Source of the DNA: Gammaproteobacteria bacterium
GTDB taxonomy: Bacteria; Pseudomonadota; Gammaproteobacteria; Steroidobacterales; Woeseiaceae
NCBI GenBank assembly: GCA_024639825.1
Contig: JAHEGH010000004.1
Span: 6,229-70,228 of the forward strand
DNA: 64,000 bases
Direction: 5' to 3'
Shown here: positions 42,846 through 52,307 of the stretch, in pieces
How the letters are laid out: the number at the start of each line of letters is the position of its first letter
Numbering within the stretch: position 1 is the first letter of the stretch
Made by a program: the position numbers and the translations under genes
Notes under the pieces: generated by a model
What the model was told of the DNA's origin: nothing
The model's input: only the letters and a program-made list of their open reading frames with translations
Database searches by the model: none

Positions 42846-43450
42846 CCGGCATAGTAAAGCGGCAGTCCGATGATGTAGGTCGGGTACTCCGTCTGCACGA
42901 GTCGCAGCGCCGCCACAGACAGGTCGGACAGGAAGAACAGCGTGGCGCCGGTGACGATTAGCTTCGAACCGCCGCGTCCCTGCGTGCCAACAGCAAAGAT
43001 CACCATGAGGCTGATCACTGCGACGTAGGCGCGCACCGGGTTTACCAGGTCTGCCGGTGTGTACGGCTCCAGCCAGACAAAGACGCCGATGGCGATAGCG
43101 GTGACCGGGACCATGGCCAACCAGCACCAGAGGCGTTCGTAGCCGTGTCGGACAAATGCCGTTACGTAGGCCACGTGTGCCAGCAGGAAGGCGCCCAGAC
43201 CTGCCAGGAATGCCGTCTTTGATGACCCGATCAGAAACATGTCCCCGCACCAGGAGAGTACCAGGCCGGTGAGGATGAACCGGCCGTAAACCGAGGCTAC
43301 AGCGCCTCCGTTTATAGCGAGAGCGATAAACGCTGACGACGCAATGAATTTCGTGGCAGCCGCGGGCGCAGGCATGTCGGCGAACAGCAGGGCCACTAAA
43401 GCGACGCAAGCAACGCCAACAAGAGTGACAAGCGGGCGAGTGGACATCAT
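42800..43450 (-). CDS. Lysoplasmalogenase (YhhN family) membrane protein
   Basis: A 216-residue protein with about seven or eight hydrophobic segments and the YhhN motifs (LVLSWCGDMFLI, FLLAHVAYVTAF, the late FFLSDLSVA). The family includes TMEM86 lysoplasmalogenases, which cut the vinyl-ether bond of lysoplasmalogens; the role in aerobic bacteria is open. It overlaps the end of the LysR gene by 46 bases, and I see no sign of frameshift in either. Confidence 0.87.
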   Translation of the reverse strand: MMSTRPLVTLVGVACVALVALLFADMPAPAAATKFIASSAFIALAINGGAVASVYGRFILTGLVLSWCGDMFLIGSSKTAFLAGLGAFLLAHVAYVTAFVRHGYERLWCWLAMVPVTAIAIGVFVWLEPYTPADLVNPVRAYVAVISLMVIFAVGTQGRGGSKLIVTGATLFFLSDLSVAALRLVQTEYPTYIIGLPLYYAGQVCLALSSSQSRSH

Positions 43451-43507
43451 TATGGCAGTCTACAGGGATTTTCCTGTAACAAAGTCTGTCTTAAGCCTAA
43501 GGCTTAA

Positions 43508-44425
43508 ATGGAAAGGAGCACTCTGACTGTGCGAGTTGGAATAATTGGTGGCACCGGTTTTGTAGGCGGCTACCTGGTCGACGCATTGCTTGCGAATGGA
43601 CACGAGGTCAATGTGCTTGTGAGGCCTGGTAGTGAGCACAAAGTTCGGCAACCTGCGAGGGTAAATGTGGTGACCGGTGACCTGGATTCGACAGCCGCCC
43701 TGTCCGCAGTGCTGAAGGGGTGCGACGCTGCGATTTACAATGTTGGCTTGCTGCGCGAGTTTCCAAGCCGCGGCATCACATTTGAGCAGACCCAGTACCA
43801 GGGCGTGGTCGATACGGTTGCCGCCGCGCGTCAAGCTGGCGTCCAGCGCCTGTTGCTAATGAGCGCAATCGGGGTCAAAGACCCGGGTACCCGATACCAG
43901 GCGACTAAACGCCGCGCGGAGATACATGCGCTGAACAGCATGCTCGACGTAACCGTATTGCGGCCGTCAGTCATTTTCGGCGACCCTCGAGGCACGATGG
44001 AGTTCGCGACGCAATTGTTTCAGGACATGATCAAGCCGCCACTACCGGCGGTTGCGTTCCCCGGTGTCCGGATGTCGCCCGTAAATATCAAAGATGTCGC
44101 CGACGCCTTTTGTGCATCCCTTGGGGACGACAACACGATTGGCCAGACGATCGAACTCGCTGGGCCCGAGACGCTGGAATGGCGAGAAATAGTGCAACGT
44201 GTCGCCGCAGCGGCAGGCAGGTCAAAAATCATCCTGCCAATGCCTGTGTGGGTCATGCGTGTCGGCGCAACGCTCTTTGACTGGCTGCCGTTCTACCCGG
44301 TAACCCGGGATCAGCTCACGATGCTCGAAGAGGGCAACACGGGAACTGCAGACGCAGTTGAAAGTCTGATCGGACGAGAGGCGCAGTCATTTACGCCCGA
44401 CTCTCTGCGCTATTTGAAGTGCTAG
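43508..44425 (+). CDS. NAD(P)-binding protein, NDUFA9/complex-I-subunit-like extended SDR
   Basis: A 305-residue protein of the atypical extended SDR group. The N-terminus has GGTGFVGGYLV, followed by NVLVRPGS, LLLMSAIGV and the RYQATKRRAE active-site-like segment with Tyr replaced by the common atypical pattern. The family includes NDUFA9 and electron-transfer or sugar epimerase relatives; no specific reaction is clear. ATG at 43508 is possible, but a GTG at 43529 has a better ribosome site (AAGGAG at 43513-43518, 10 bases before). Confidence 0.82.
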   Translation: MERSTLTVRVGIIGGTGFVGGYLVDALLANGHEVNVLVRPGSEHKVRQPARVNVVTGDLDSTAALSAVLKGCDAAIYNVGLLREFPSRGITFEQTQYQGVVDTVAAARQAGVQRLLLMSAIGVKDPGTRYQATKRRAEIHALNSMLDVTVLRPSVIFGDPRGTMEFATQLFQDMIKPPLPAVAFPGVRMSPVNIKDVADAFCASLGDDNTIGQTIELAGPETLEWREIVQRVAAAAGRSKIILPMPVWVMRVGATLFDWLPFYPVTRDQLTMLEEGNTGTADAVESLIGREAQSFTPDSLRYLKC

Positions 44426-44444
44426 AATCGGCACAGAGGTGACT

Positions 44445-44840
44445 ATGCATAAACTAACCATCCTTCTCGTCGTGACATTGCTCACCCTGTGGAGCATGCC
44501 CGCGGATGCCAAGACCCGGGTTGCCGAGTTCAAGGGCTCGGGCAATACGACGACGGCCATTTTTCGTGTTGAGTCACCATGGCTTCTTGACTGGCGCCTC
44601 GATGGCGATTTCGAGGCGATGATGGGTCTGGAAATCACATTGGTTGAGGCCAAAACCAGCCGCCATGTCGGGCGCGTCCTGTATACCAAGCATCGCGGCA
44701 ACGGCGTCAAGCTGTTCCATTCGGCCGGCCTGTACCAGCTGCGTATCAGTTCGACGCTGGCCCGCTGGAGCGTGAAGATCGACCAGCTCACGCGTGAAGA
44801 GGCCGAGTTGTACACGGCGAAAGAAAAGAAATTGAAATAA
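44445..44840 (+). CDS. Small secreted protein of unknown function
   Basis: 131 residues from ATG 44445 (a GTG two codons upstream is less likely because AGAGG lies before the ATG). A signal peptide runs to about residue 20 (ADA). The mature domain FKGSGNTTTAIFRVESPWLLDW and the later FHSAGLYQLRISST look like a small beta-sandwich. I recognise no named family. It lies between the NAD-binding gene and the AI-2E permease, both on the same strand. Confidence 0.6.
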   Translation: MHKLTILLVVTLLTLWSMPADAKTRVAEFKGSGNTTTAIFRVESPWLLDWRLDGDFEAMMGLEITLVEAKTSRHVGRVLYTKHRGNGVKLFHSAGLYQLRISSTLARWSVKIDQLTREEAELYTAKEKKLK

Positions 44841-44862
44841 CTGTGTGTGAGATGATTTAACC

Positions 44863-45957
44863 GTGGAACAGATACCGCAACCCAAGACCAGCGCCATCAT
44901 CATGGCCGCCGCCGTGGTCGTTGTGATCTACGGCATGCAAATGATGTCTGTGCTGCTGGTCCCCTTCCTGGTTGCAGCATTTCTCGCCCTGATTACCGTG
45001 CGCCCGATGCTCTGGCTGCAGGCACATCGTGTGCCTTCCGTGCTTGCCGCGTTGCTTATCGTCACGATGCTGATGCTCATACTTGTGGTCCTCGGTGCGA
45101 TCCTCGGTACGTCCATTGCTGACTTTACAGCGGCGCTACCGACCTACCAGGCAAGGCTCGATGCTCTTAATGCGCAGGCTTTCGAGTTTGTGGTCAAGCA
45201 CCTGAAGGTTGATGAGTCGACCGAGAGCATGAGCGACATGATTGACCCTGGTTTTGCCATGGGTCTCGTCGCCGGCATCCTGAATGGCCTCCGCGACGTA
45301 CTAACGAATACCTTCCTCATCATCTTCACTATGATCTTCATTCTGCTTGAGGCCGGTACGGCAAAAACGAAGTTCCAGGCCGCGTTTGGCAGAAGTGCCG
45401 ATTCATTCGAGGGCGCGCGCGATTTCATGCAGAACCTGGGTCGCTACCTGGGTATCAAGACACTTGTCAGCATGGCGACGGGTTTGTGTGCTGGATTGTT
45501 GACGTGGGCACTCGATGTCGACTTCCCATTGCTATGGGCAATGTTTGCATTCCTGCTTAACTACGTGCCCACCATTGGCTCCATTATCGCGGCGGTGCCG
45601 GCCGTATTGCTGGCACTCATTCAGCTCGGTCCGGGCGCCGCCGGTGCGACCGCGATAGGATTCATCGGCATCAATCTCGTCTTTGGTAATTTTCTGGAAC
45701 CGCGCCTCATGGGTTACGGCGTGGGCATCTCGCCACTCGTCGTATTTGTCGGCTTGATCGCGTGGGGCTGGATCTTCGGACCCGTCGGTATGCTGTTGTC
45801 AGTGCCACTGACAATGACGCTAAAGATGGCGCTGGAAAACGACGATAGAACGCGGTGGGTTGCTATTTTGCTTGGCTCGGGGCGCGATGCGGATTACGCG
45901 CTCCGCAAGAGGGCAAGCCGGAAAGCCGCCAATCAGGCGACGTCAGAGTCCTCGTAG
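44863..45957 (+). CDS. AI-2E family transporter (PerM/UPF0118)
   Basis: A 364-residue membrane protein with about eight hydrophobic segments and the family signature: a long helical central region (DFTAALPTYQARLDAL), the PTIGSIIAAVPAVLLAL segment and the FGPVGMLLSVPLTMTLKM end. Named after TqsA, which exports autoinducer-2; some relatives move Na+/H+ or other solutes. Start is GTG at 44863. Its end overlaps the convergent CBS gene by 25 bases. Confidence 0.9.
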   Translation: MEQIPQPKTSAIIMAAAVVVVIYGMQMMSVLLVPFLVAAFLALITVRPMLWLQAHRVPSVLAALLIVTMLMLILVVLGAILGTSIADFTAALPTYQARLDALNAQAFEFVVKHLKVDESTESMSDMIDPGFAMGLVAGILNGLRDVLTNTFLIIFTMIFILLEAGTAKTKFQAAFGRSADSFEGARDFMQNLGRYLGIKTLVSMATGLCAGLLTWALDVDFPLLWAMFAFLLNYVPTIGSIIAAVPAVLLALIQLGPGAAGATAIGFIGINLVFGNFLEPRLMGYGVGISPLVVFVGLIAWGWIFGPVGMLLSVPLTMTLKMALENDDRTRWVAILLGSGRDADYALRKRASRKAANQATSESS

Positions 45958-46394
45958 TCGTAGTCGTCTGTATCAGGCTCGGTTTCTTCGAGTTGTTCGA
46001 GAAGGTTGATAGCAACCGCAACGAAATCCGTGTCAGTGATGATGCCGACAATCTTGCCATTGTCGAGAACGGGCAGGCAGCCGATCTTGTGTTTCTCAAG
46101 AAATAGCGCGGCGTGACGCAAACTGGCGTTGACGTCGACTGTCGCAACGTCCGTCACCATGACATCCGCAATGCCAATCTCATTGGCGTGAATGCGGGTT
46201 CCGTCGTCTCGCAGAAAGCTGTCTGTGGCGGCGAGCACGTTCGTCAACGAAATCAAACCGGTCAGGCTCTCACCATCCATAACCGGAAGATGATGAATGC
46301 GGTGATCGTGCATGAGTGTCCGAGCCTCGGCCAGAGTCGCGGACGGAGGCACCGTGATCAGGTTGGTACTCATGATTGCTTCGATGCTGAACAT
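45933..46394 (-). CDS. CBS-domain protein (tandem pair)
   Basis: A 153-residue protein made of two CBS domains in tandem (about residues 7-60 and 75-130), with repeated motifs MSTNLITV and the later GCLPVLDNGKIVGIITDTD. Such stand-alone pairs bind adenosine nucleotides and serve as energy-state sensors. The tail is acidic (TEPDTDDYDYEDSD). It overlaps the end of the AI-2E gene by 25 bases on the other strand. Confidence 0.9.
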   Translation of the reverse strand: MFSIEAIMSTNLITVPPSATLAEARTLMHDHRIHHLPVMDGESLTGLISLTNVLAATDSFLRDDGTRIHANEIGIADVMVTDVATVDVNASLRHAALFLEKHKIGCLPVLDNGKIVGIITDTDFVAVAINLLEQLEETEPDTDDYDYEDSDVA

Positions 46395-46469
46395 AGTTCC
46401 GTCCTTTCTTTTTGTCTTTCGTTCCTCCCGACTTTGAGTCTATCCGCGAGCGGGGCGCGCGCCATTGCG

Positions 46470-46490
46470 AGAAACACCTACTGTGTTTCT
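46470..46490. repeat. Inverted repeat between the CBS and TolB/TPR genes
   Basis: AGAAACAC (46470-46477) and GTGTTTCT (46483-46490) form an 8-bp perfect inverted repeat with a 5-base loop. It lies between two minus-strand genes; no T-run follows on either strand, so it may be an operator for the CBS gene or a weak terminator. Confidence 0.4.
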
Positions 46491-46523
46491 GCAAGTAGTT
46501 GATTAACGGTGTTTGTTCGGGGG

Positions 46524-48287
46524 CTAGAGCCCGAATTTTGCCGTGTAGTCCTGCCAGCGAGGGTCCTTCCAGGCGTCGTTAAAGAACGGCATGACCAGCG
46601 CCCAGGGACCGCCAGGGTCCTTGACGCGAGCGGTCTGCTCTAGCCACTCGAAGGTCTTGTCCAGATCGCCTTTGTCAGCGTAGATTTCGGCCATCTGGTA
46701 GGAGTTGCCGAAGCCATATTCTTCCTCGTAGCTCGCAACGGCAGTTTCCCAGTCGTCAGCGTCACCTTCGCGTCCGAGGATGATCAACTCGTTGGTCTCG
46801 CGTACCCAGGTCACAGGCTCCCTGGCATTGAGCGCCGCAGCGGCCTCGAGATCACCCTGGAAAAGTTTGCAGCGCGCAATGCGCCCATAAAAACGACCGG
46901 TGTCGGGCGCGAGGTTTAGTGCCCGTTGGTAGGTTTCGATCGCAAGGTCGCAGCGATCGCTAACCATGTACACATCGCCGAGCGTGCGCAGTGAAGCGAG
47001 TGACAGCGGATCGATCTCTAACGCTTTTGTTAGCACCGCTTCTGCCTCATCAAACTTCCGGAGAAAAGTCAGGTTAGAGGCGTGCCAGCTGAGCGCCGCG
47101 AGATCGTTTGGTGAAGTCTCAAGGGCCTTTTTGGTTTGCGCGTGCGCAGTGGGCAGGTCCCAGTTTATGAGGAGCGCAACGATGGTCTGCGCAATGAGCG
47201 ATTCAGGGTTGTTCGGCTCGAGCTGTATCGCCTTGTCGGCGACTTCCCTGATGTGCTGAAAGTTCTCAATGAAAGAGCCGCCACTGCTCGATGCCCAGCC
47301 GCTGTAGGTCTGCTGCAAGGCGGCCGCCAGGCCGGCATACGCGCGTGCGAAGTTCGGGTCGAGCTCGATGGCCTTCTCGTAGGCGACACGAGCCTTTTGG
47401 AGATTCTCTGCGCTGGTGTTATCGATGAAATAGTTGCCGCGCAGGAACTGATTGTAGGCCTCGACGTTGGTCGTGCCCTGAGTCGCTGCTGCAACCTCTG
47501 CCCCAAGAAGGTGAGCCTTAAGTTCCTCGACGACATGACCAGCGATCTCGTCCTGGATAGCGAAAATATCCGTCAGCTCACGATCGTAGTTTTCCGACCA
47601 GAGGTGATACCCATTCTGCGTGTCGATGAGCTGCGCTGTGATGCGCAGGCGCACACCGGACTTCCTGACGCTGCCCTCGAGCACGTGTGCGACATTCAGG
47701 GCCTCGCCGATTATGCGAAGGTCTTCGTTGGTCCCCTTGAACTTGAACGATGAGGTGCGCCCGGCAACATGCAGCTGCGGGATCTTGGCGAGGAGATTGA
47801 GCAGCTCTTCAGACAGGCCATCCGAGAAATACTCGTTCTCGACATCGCCACTCATGTTCACAAAGGGTAAAACGGCGATCGACGGCTTCTCTTCGGGAGT
47901 AGTGGCTAGAACCTCTGTGTCCCAACCTTCGTTATTCGCCTGAATTGCGAACTTGTCGACGAGCAGGAACACCACGGCGATGGCGAGGACAATCATCGCG
48001 ACCTGGTTCAGCTTTTGACCGGTCCTGGGCGTGATGGACTCGCTGCGATCGACATCCTTCTCGCGCTTGAGGCCTTCGGGTGTCATTTCGAACGCCCAGG
48101 CAAAAATGACCGCGAACGGAAACCCGATGAGGACGAAGGCTGCGACCGCCGAGATCAGCCATTCGGGCAAATGGAGTGCAGGGAACATAACGTCGACGAC
48201 CTGCATCGTCAGCCAGCCGGCGATGATGTAGACCAGAGCGACCTTCGCGACGTTGCGACGCTTTAACTCTTCTATGAAATGGCGCAT
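46524..48287 (-). CDS. Membrane-anchored TolB-like/TPR protein
   Basis: A 587-residue protein. Residues 1 to about 115 hold three membrane segments after the opening MRHFIEELKRRNVAKVALVY. Then comes a TolB-like N-terminal domain (about 130-245, IAVLPFVNMSGDVENEYFSDG and a GRTSSFKFKG segment), and tetratricopeptide repeats to the end. Proteins with this plan occur in many copies in some marine Gammaproteobacteria; relatives carry a cyclase or winged-helix domain before the TolB part, here absent. Probably a scaffold or regulator; no enzymatic site is seen. Confidence 0.85.
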   Translation of the reverse strand: MRHFIEELKRRNVAKVALVYIIAGWLTMQVVDVMFPALHLPEWLISAVAAFVLIGFPFAVIFAWAFEMTPEGLKREKDVDRSESITPRTGQKLNQVAMIVLAIAVVFLLVDKFAIQANNEGWDTEVLATTPEEKPSIAVLPFVNMSGDVENEYFSDGLSEELLNLLAKIPQLHVAGRTSSFKFKGTNEDLRIIGEALNVAHVLEGSVRKSGVRLRITAQLIDTQNGYHLWSENYDRELTDIFAIQDEIAGHVVEELKAHLLGAEVAAATQGTTNVEAYNQFLRGNYFIDNTSAENLQKARVAYEKAIELDPNFARAYAGLAAALQQTYSGWASSSGGSFIENFQHIREVADKAIQLEPNNPESLIAQTIVALLINWDLPTAHAQTKKALETSPNDLAALSWHASNLTFLRKFDEAEAVLTKALEIDPLSLASLRTLGDVYMVSDRCDLAIETYQRALNLAPDTGRFYGRIARCKLFQGDLEAAAALNAREPVTWVRETNELIILGREGDADDWETAVASYEEEYGFGNSYQMAEIYADKGDLDKTFEWLEQTARVKDPGGPWALVMPFFNDAWKDPRWQDYTAKFGL

Positions 48288-48396
48288 TCAGAGGTTCCCA
48301 AAAAACCGTCGCGCAAGCTTAGCAGACAGTCAGGATGCTCGGTAACTACGGATGTGAAATACTGAGCATTGGCCTAACTTAGTGGTCTGTATCCCT

Positions 48397-49149
48397 ATGA
48401 ACCACCGTTTCCTGTTTCCCCTGCTGCTTCTCGCGATGCCGGTCGTGTCTGCCGGCGAGGAACGCGATGCGACGCAGATCGTCCGCGACGCTGTAAATCA
48501 CTGGCGCGGCCTGACCTCGTATACTGAGATGACCATGGTTATCCACCGCCCGGATTGGGAGCGGTCGATGACCATGCAGGCGTGGACCAAGGGTGACGAC
48601 CGTTCGCTGGTGCGGGTTATGGAGCCGAAGAAAGACCGCGGTAACGGCACGCTCACCGACGACAACAGCATGTGGACGTTCTCACCCAAGATCAATCGAG
48701 TGATCAAGGTGCCATCGTCGATGATGGGGCAGAGCTGGATGGGGTCGGACTTCTCGAACAAGGACATTTCGCGAGCCGATGACATCATCGACCAGTATGC
48801 CCATACGATCCTTGCGACCAGCGAGGAAGACGGCATCACGGTGTACCGGATCGAATCCATTCCGAATGAGGATGCGGCGGTCGTCTGGGGTAGCGAGGTG
48901 TTGACCATTCGCGACGACCACGTTGTGCTGGAGCATGCTTTTTTCGACCAGGACGGTGAGCTCGTGAAGACGCTTAAATCATTGGAAATTGCGGAAATGG
49001 GCGGGCGTACGATTGCGAAACGGCAGCGCATGGTGAAGACCGATGTGCCTGACGAGTGGACCGAAATCGCAGTCAACGATGTTCAGTACGAGCTTGACCT
49101 CAAAGACAGTGTTTTTACGCTGTCAAACCTGCGGAACCCCAGAGACTGA
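48397..49149 (+). CDS. LolA-like outer-membrane lipoprotein-sorting protein
   Basis: About 250 residues from ATG 48397 (a GTG at 48382 is open). A signal peptide ends near SAG. The mature protein fits the LolA_like/outer-membrane lipoprotein-sorting group: DAVNHWRGLTSYTEMTMVI, the MWTFSPKINRVIKVPS segment and GQSWMGSDFSN. LolA-fold proteins carry acylated or lipid cargo across the periplasm. It is the first gene of a five-gene unit with two FtsX-type permeases, an ATPase and a barrel protein. The permease starts four bases after its stop. Confidence 0.87.
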   Translation: MNHRFLFPLLLLAMPVVSAGEERDATQIVRDAVNHWRGLTSYTEMTMVIHRPDWERSMTMQAWTKGDDRSLVRVMEPKKDRGNGTLTDDNSMWTFSPKINRVIKVPSSMMGQSWMGSDFSNKDISRADDIIDQYAHTILATSEEDGITVYRIESIPNEDAAVVWGSEVLTIRDDHVVLEHAFFDQDGELVKTLKSLEIAEMGGRTIAKRQRMVKTDVPDEWTEIAVNDVQYELDLKDSVFTLSNLRNPRD

Positions 49150-49153
49150 TTGC

Positions 49154-50383
49154 ATGAATATCGTCCTGCGCCTCGCATGGCGAAATCTGTGGCGGCATGC
49201 ACGCCGGACCTGGCTCACGATCGGGGCCATGGTGTTTTCGAATACACTGCTGGTATTCATGATTTCGCTGCAGTTCGGCATGTATGGCCTGATGATCGAC
49301 AACACGCTACAGGTTTTCAGCGGACACATGCAGATCCAGGCGCCCGGGTACAAGGACGACCAGAAGATGCGCCAGGTTGTGCCCAAGGTACGGCCGCTGG
49401 CCGCTCATCTGCGGCAGGAACTGGGTACCGATCTTGTCAGCGCGCGGGGCTGGGCGTTCGGTCTCGCGTCGAGCGAAGAACGCAGCTACGGCATCGGCAT
49501 CTACGGCGTGGAGCCGGAATTCGAGGCCAGGGTATCCAATATTCCCGGGTTAATCGCTCAAGGACGCTACCTGGAGAAGGAAGATGCTTCAGAAATCGTG
49601 ATCGGCGAGACGCTTGCTCGCAACCTGCGCATTGGTGTTGGCGATGAGCTGACCCTGCTGGGTAGCGGTGTAGACGGTTCGTTTGCGGCAGCGGTTGTCA
49701 ATGTCGTGGGTATCTTCAACAGTGGGGTGCGCGAGATTGACCGCAACATTGCGGAGATGCCCCTCGGCACATTCCAGGAGGTCTTCTATATGAATGGCGC
49801 CGGCCACCAGGTCGTTATCCTGGCGCCGGACCTGGACCAGGCGCAGGCACTGCAGCAGCGCGTAGAAGCGATGCTGCCTGCAGACGATGGATTGGTTGTG
49901 CATGGCTGGGACGCGCTGCAGCCAGGCCTCAGGCAGGCGATTCAGGCCGACATGAGCAGCGCCTTTTTCATGTACGGGATTCTCGTGATCCTCGTGGCGT
50001 TCAGTGTCCTGAACACGCAGCTCATGTCGGTGCTGGAGAGAACCCATGAGTTCGGTATCGTCATGGCACTGGGGCTTAGGCCCGGAAGGCTGGGGCGTCT
50101 TGTCATGCTTGAAACGGCCATGATGGGGTTTATCGGATTGCTGCTGGGCGCGCTATGCGGCGCGCTATTCACCACATGGTTTACCGTTAACGGTTTTTCC
50201 TACCCAGGCATGGAGGAGATGGTGGCCAACTTCAACCTGCCAGGTCGTGTCTACCCCCGGGCCACACTGCTTACCATGTTCGCGGGCCCACTGGTGGTTT
50301 TCGTGTTCACCCTGGCAGCAGCGACGTATCCGGCGCTGCGCCTGCACCGCCTGCACCCGGTAGAAGCGATGAGGACGAATTAA
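49154..50383 (+). CDS. ABC transporter permease, FtsX/LolC type (first of two)
   Basis: About 409 residues from ATG 49154 (MNIVLRLAWRNLWRHARRTW). One N-terminal membrane helix, a periplasmic domain of about 220 residues, then three C-terminal helices: the LolCE/MacB plan. ERTHEFGIVMALGLRPGRL is the cytoplasmic loop that touches the ATPase. The second permease starts at the last base of its stop (TAATG), so translation is likely coupled. The frame is open upstream to 49043, inside the LolA-like gene, which I do not use. Confidence 0.88.
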   Translation: MNIVLRLAWRNLWRHARRTWLTIGAMVFSNTLLVFMISLQFGMYGLMIDNTLQVFSGHMQIQAPGYKDDQKMRQVVPKVRPLAAHLRQELGTDLVSARGWAFGLASSEERSYGIGIYGVEPEFEARVSNIPGLIAQGRYLEKEDASEIVIGETLARNLRIGVGDELTLLGSGVDGSFAAAVVNVVGIFNSGVREIDRNIAEMPLGTFQEVFYMNGAGHQVVILAPDLDQAQALQQRVEAMLPADDGLVVHGWDALQPGLRQAIQADMSSAFFMYGILVILVAFSVLNTQLMSVLERTHEFGIVMALGLRPGRLGRLVMLETAMMGFIGLLLGALCGALFTTWFTVNGFSYPGMEEMVANFNLPGRVYPRATLLTMFAGPLVVFVFTLAAATYPALRLHRLHPVEAMRTN

Positions 50384-51612
50384 TGCGAATGTTCTTCGTC
50401 CTCAGTCGGCTCGCCTGGCGCTACCTGTGGCGCAATCATCGGCGCACGATCGTCATGCTGAGTGCCATCGCAGTTGGTACCTGGGCGATGATTTTCATGA
50501 CCGCGCTGACGCGTGGCATGGTTGACCAGATGATCGTAGACGGAATCAGTGTCATTCCCGGCCACGTGCAGATTCATGATCCGGAGTACCTGGACGACCC
50601 AAGCGTCAACAATCGCGTCGCCTTCAGCGACACGGAGATTGCAGCCCGCTTCAGTGACGCAGGCTTCACGGCCTGGGCGTCGCGGGTGCGGGTTCCTGCG
50701 GTCGTCACGAGCGAACGCGAGTCGCGTGGCGTCACGCTGCTCGGAATCGATCCGGCTGCAGAAAAGTCGTTTTCTTTCGTGGACTACGACAATGTCGACG
50801 GTCGTTTCCTTGAGGGGCCGGACGACAAAGGCATCGTCCTTGGCGCGAAGCTTGCTGAGACCCTGGAAACCCGCGTGGGCAAGCGTGTCGTGCTGATGAG
50901 CCAGGATCCGGATAACGAGATTGCCGATCGTGGCTTTCGCGTGGTGGGCCTGTTTCACGCAGAGATGGAGGCCACGGAAGAATCTTATACGTTCGTCGGC
51001 AAACACACGGCACAGAACATGTTACGGATCGGGGACACGGTTACCGAAGTCGTGTTCCTCGGCGATGACTATCGCGATGTCGAGCCTGTCTATAACAAGG
51101 TAGTGGGGCTGGTTGACGATTCGGTGCGGGTCAGCCGCTGGACGGAAGTCGATACGTACCTGGGCACGATGATGGGCATGATGGACGGGTTCATGCTGAT
51201 CTGGGTCATAGTGATATTCCTGGCGCTCTCGTTCGGGCTGGTGAATACACTGGTAATGGCCGTATTTGAGCGCATCCGCGAAATCGGATTGATGCTCGCG
51301 CTGGGCATGAAACCCTCGAGCATACTTGGGCAGATTCTTATTGAGTCCATGATGCTGCTGGCCGTGGGTCTCGTGATTGGCGATTTCCTGGCCTGGGCCA
51401 CGATCAAGCCGCTCGAAAGCGGCATCGACATTTCGGTGGTGGCCAAGGGTATGGAAATGTTCGGCGCGGCGAGCGTGCTGTACCCGAACCTCGACATCAA
51501 TGATGTCATTCTGTCGAACGTCGTCGTCATGATTCTCGGCTTTTTTGCGAGCCTGTCACCGGCATGGCGAGCGTCGCGTTATGAGCCCGTTGAAGCAATT
51601 ACAAAGGTGTAA
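50383..51612 (+). CDS. ABC transporter permease, FtsX/LolE type (second of two)
   Basis: A 409-residue permease with the same four-helix plan as its upstream neighbour and the same length, but clearly different sequence. The coupling loop reads FERIREIGLMLALGMKPSSIL. A heterodimer like LolC/LolE is likely. ATG begins on the last base of the preceding stop, and the ATPase start overlaps its stop in turn. Confidence 0.9.
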   Translation: MRMFFVLSRLAWRYLWRNHRRTIVMLSAIAVGTWAMIFMTALTRGMVDQMIVDGISVIPGHVQIHDPEYLDDPSVNNRVAFSDTEIAARFSDAGFTAWASRVRVPAVVTSERESRGVTLLGIDPAAEKSFSFVDYDNVDGRFLEGPDDKGIVLGAKLAETLETRVGKRVVLMSQDPDNEIADRGFRVVGLFHAEMEATEESYTFVGKHTAQNMLRIGDTVTEVVFLGDDYRDVEPVYNKVVGLVDDSVRVSRWTEVDTYLGTMMGMMDGFMLIWVIVIFLALSFGLVNTLVMAVFERIREIGLMLALGMKPSSILGQILIESMMLLAVGLVIGDFLAWATIKPLESGIDISVVAKGMEMFGAASVLYPNLDINDVILSNVVVMILGFFASLSPAWRASRYEPVEAITKV

Positions 51613-52307
51613 TGATGAGTGCAGTACGTTGTATCGACTTGTGCAAGACCTACCGCCAGGGCGACGTGGACATCAAAGCGCTCGATCATCTGACCGTCGA
51701 GATTGAGAAAGGCGAGTTCGTTTGCCTGATGTCACCCTCGGGTGGCGGCAAGACAACGTTGCTGAATGCCATTGGTGGACTCGACATTCCCGACAGCGGC
51801 GAAGTCTGGATTGCGGGCGAACGTATTGACCAGATGAGCAAGGGCGAACTTGCCGACCTGCGTCTTGCCAACATTGGCTTCGTTTTCCAGGCGTACAACC
51901 TGATTCCTGTGCTGACAGCGCAGGAAAACGTCGAGTTCGTCATGCAGGTTCAGGGTGTGTCCTCGGCAGAACGCCGGAACAAGTCGTTTGCTATTCTCGA
52001 GGAGGTTGGGCTCAAGGGCCTCGAGGGCCGGCGGCCGGCCGAGATGTCCGGTGGACAACAGCAACGTGTGGCCGTGGCACGCGCGATTGTGTCGCGACCT
52101 GAGCTGGTGCTGGCCGACGAGCCGACAGCTAATCTCGATTCGAAGACCTCCACCGAACTCATGGAGTTATTTACCGAACTCAATGAGCATCACAACACGA
52201 CATTCGTGATCGCGACACACGACCAGCGGGTTCAGGCCTATGCCAAACGCCTGGTGCGCATGCTGGACGGTCGCATAGTCGATGACGTCGAGCAGCATGC
52301 CGCGTAG
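51612..52307 (+). CDS. ABC transporter ATP-binding protein, LolD/MacB type
   Basis: A 231-residue ATPase. The Walker A region reads SPSGGGKT at residues 41-48; the usual first Gly is Ser. The signature MSGGQQQRVAVARA and Walker B LVLADEPTANLDS are normal. It should power the two FtsX-type permeases by mechanotransmission. ATG overlaps the stop of the second permease. The beta-barrel gene starts inside its last codons. Confidence 0.92.
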   Translation: MMSAVRCIDLCKTYRQGDVDIKALDHLTVEIEKGEFVCLMSPSGGGKTTLLNAIGGLDIPDSGEVWIAGERIDQMSKGELADLRLANIGFVFQAYNLIPVLTAQENVEFVMQVQGVSSAERRNKSFAILEEVGLKGLEGRRPAEMSGGQQQRVAVARAIVSRPELVLADEPTANLDSKTSTELMELFTELNEHHNTTFVIATHDQRVQAYAKRLVRMLDGRIVDDVEQHAA

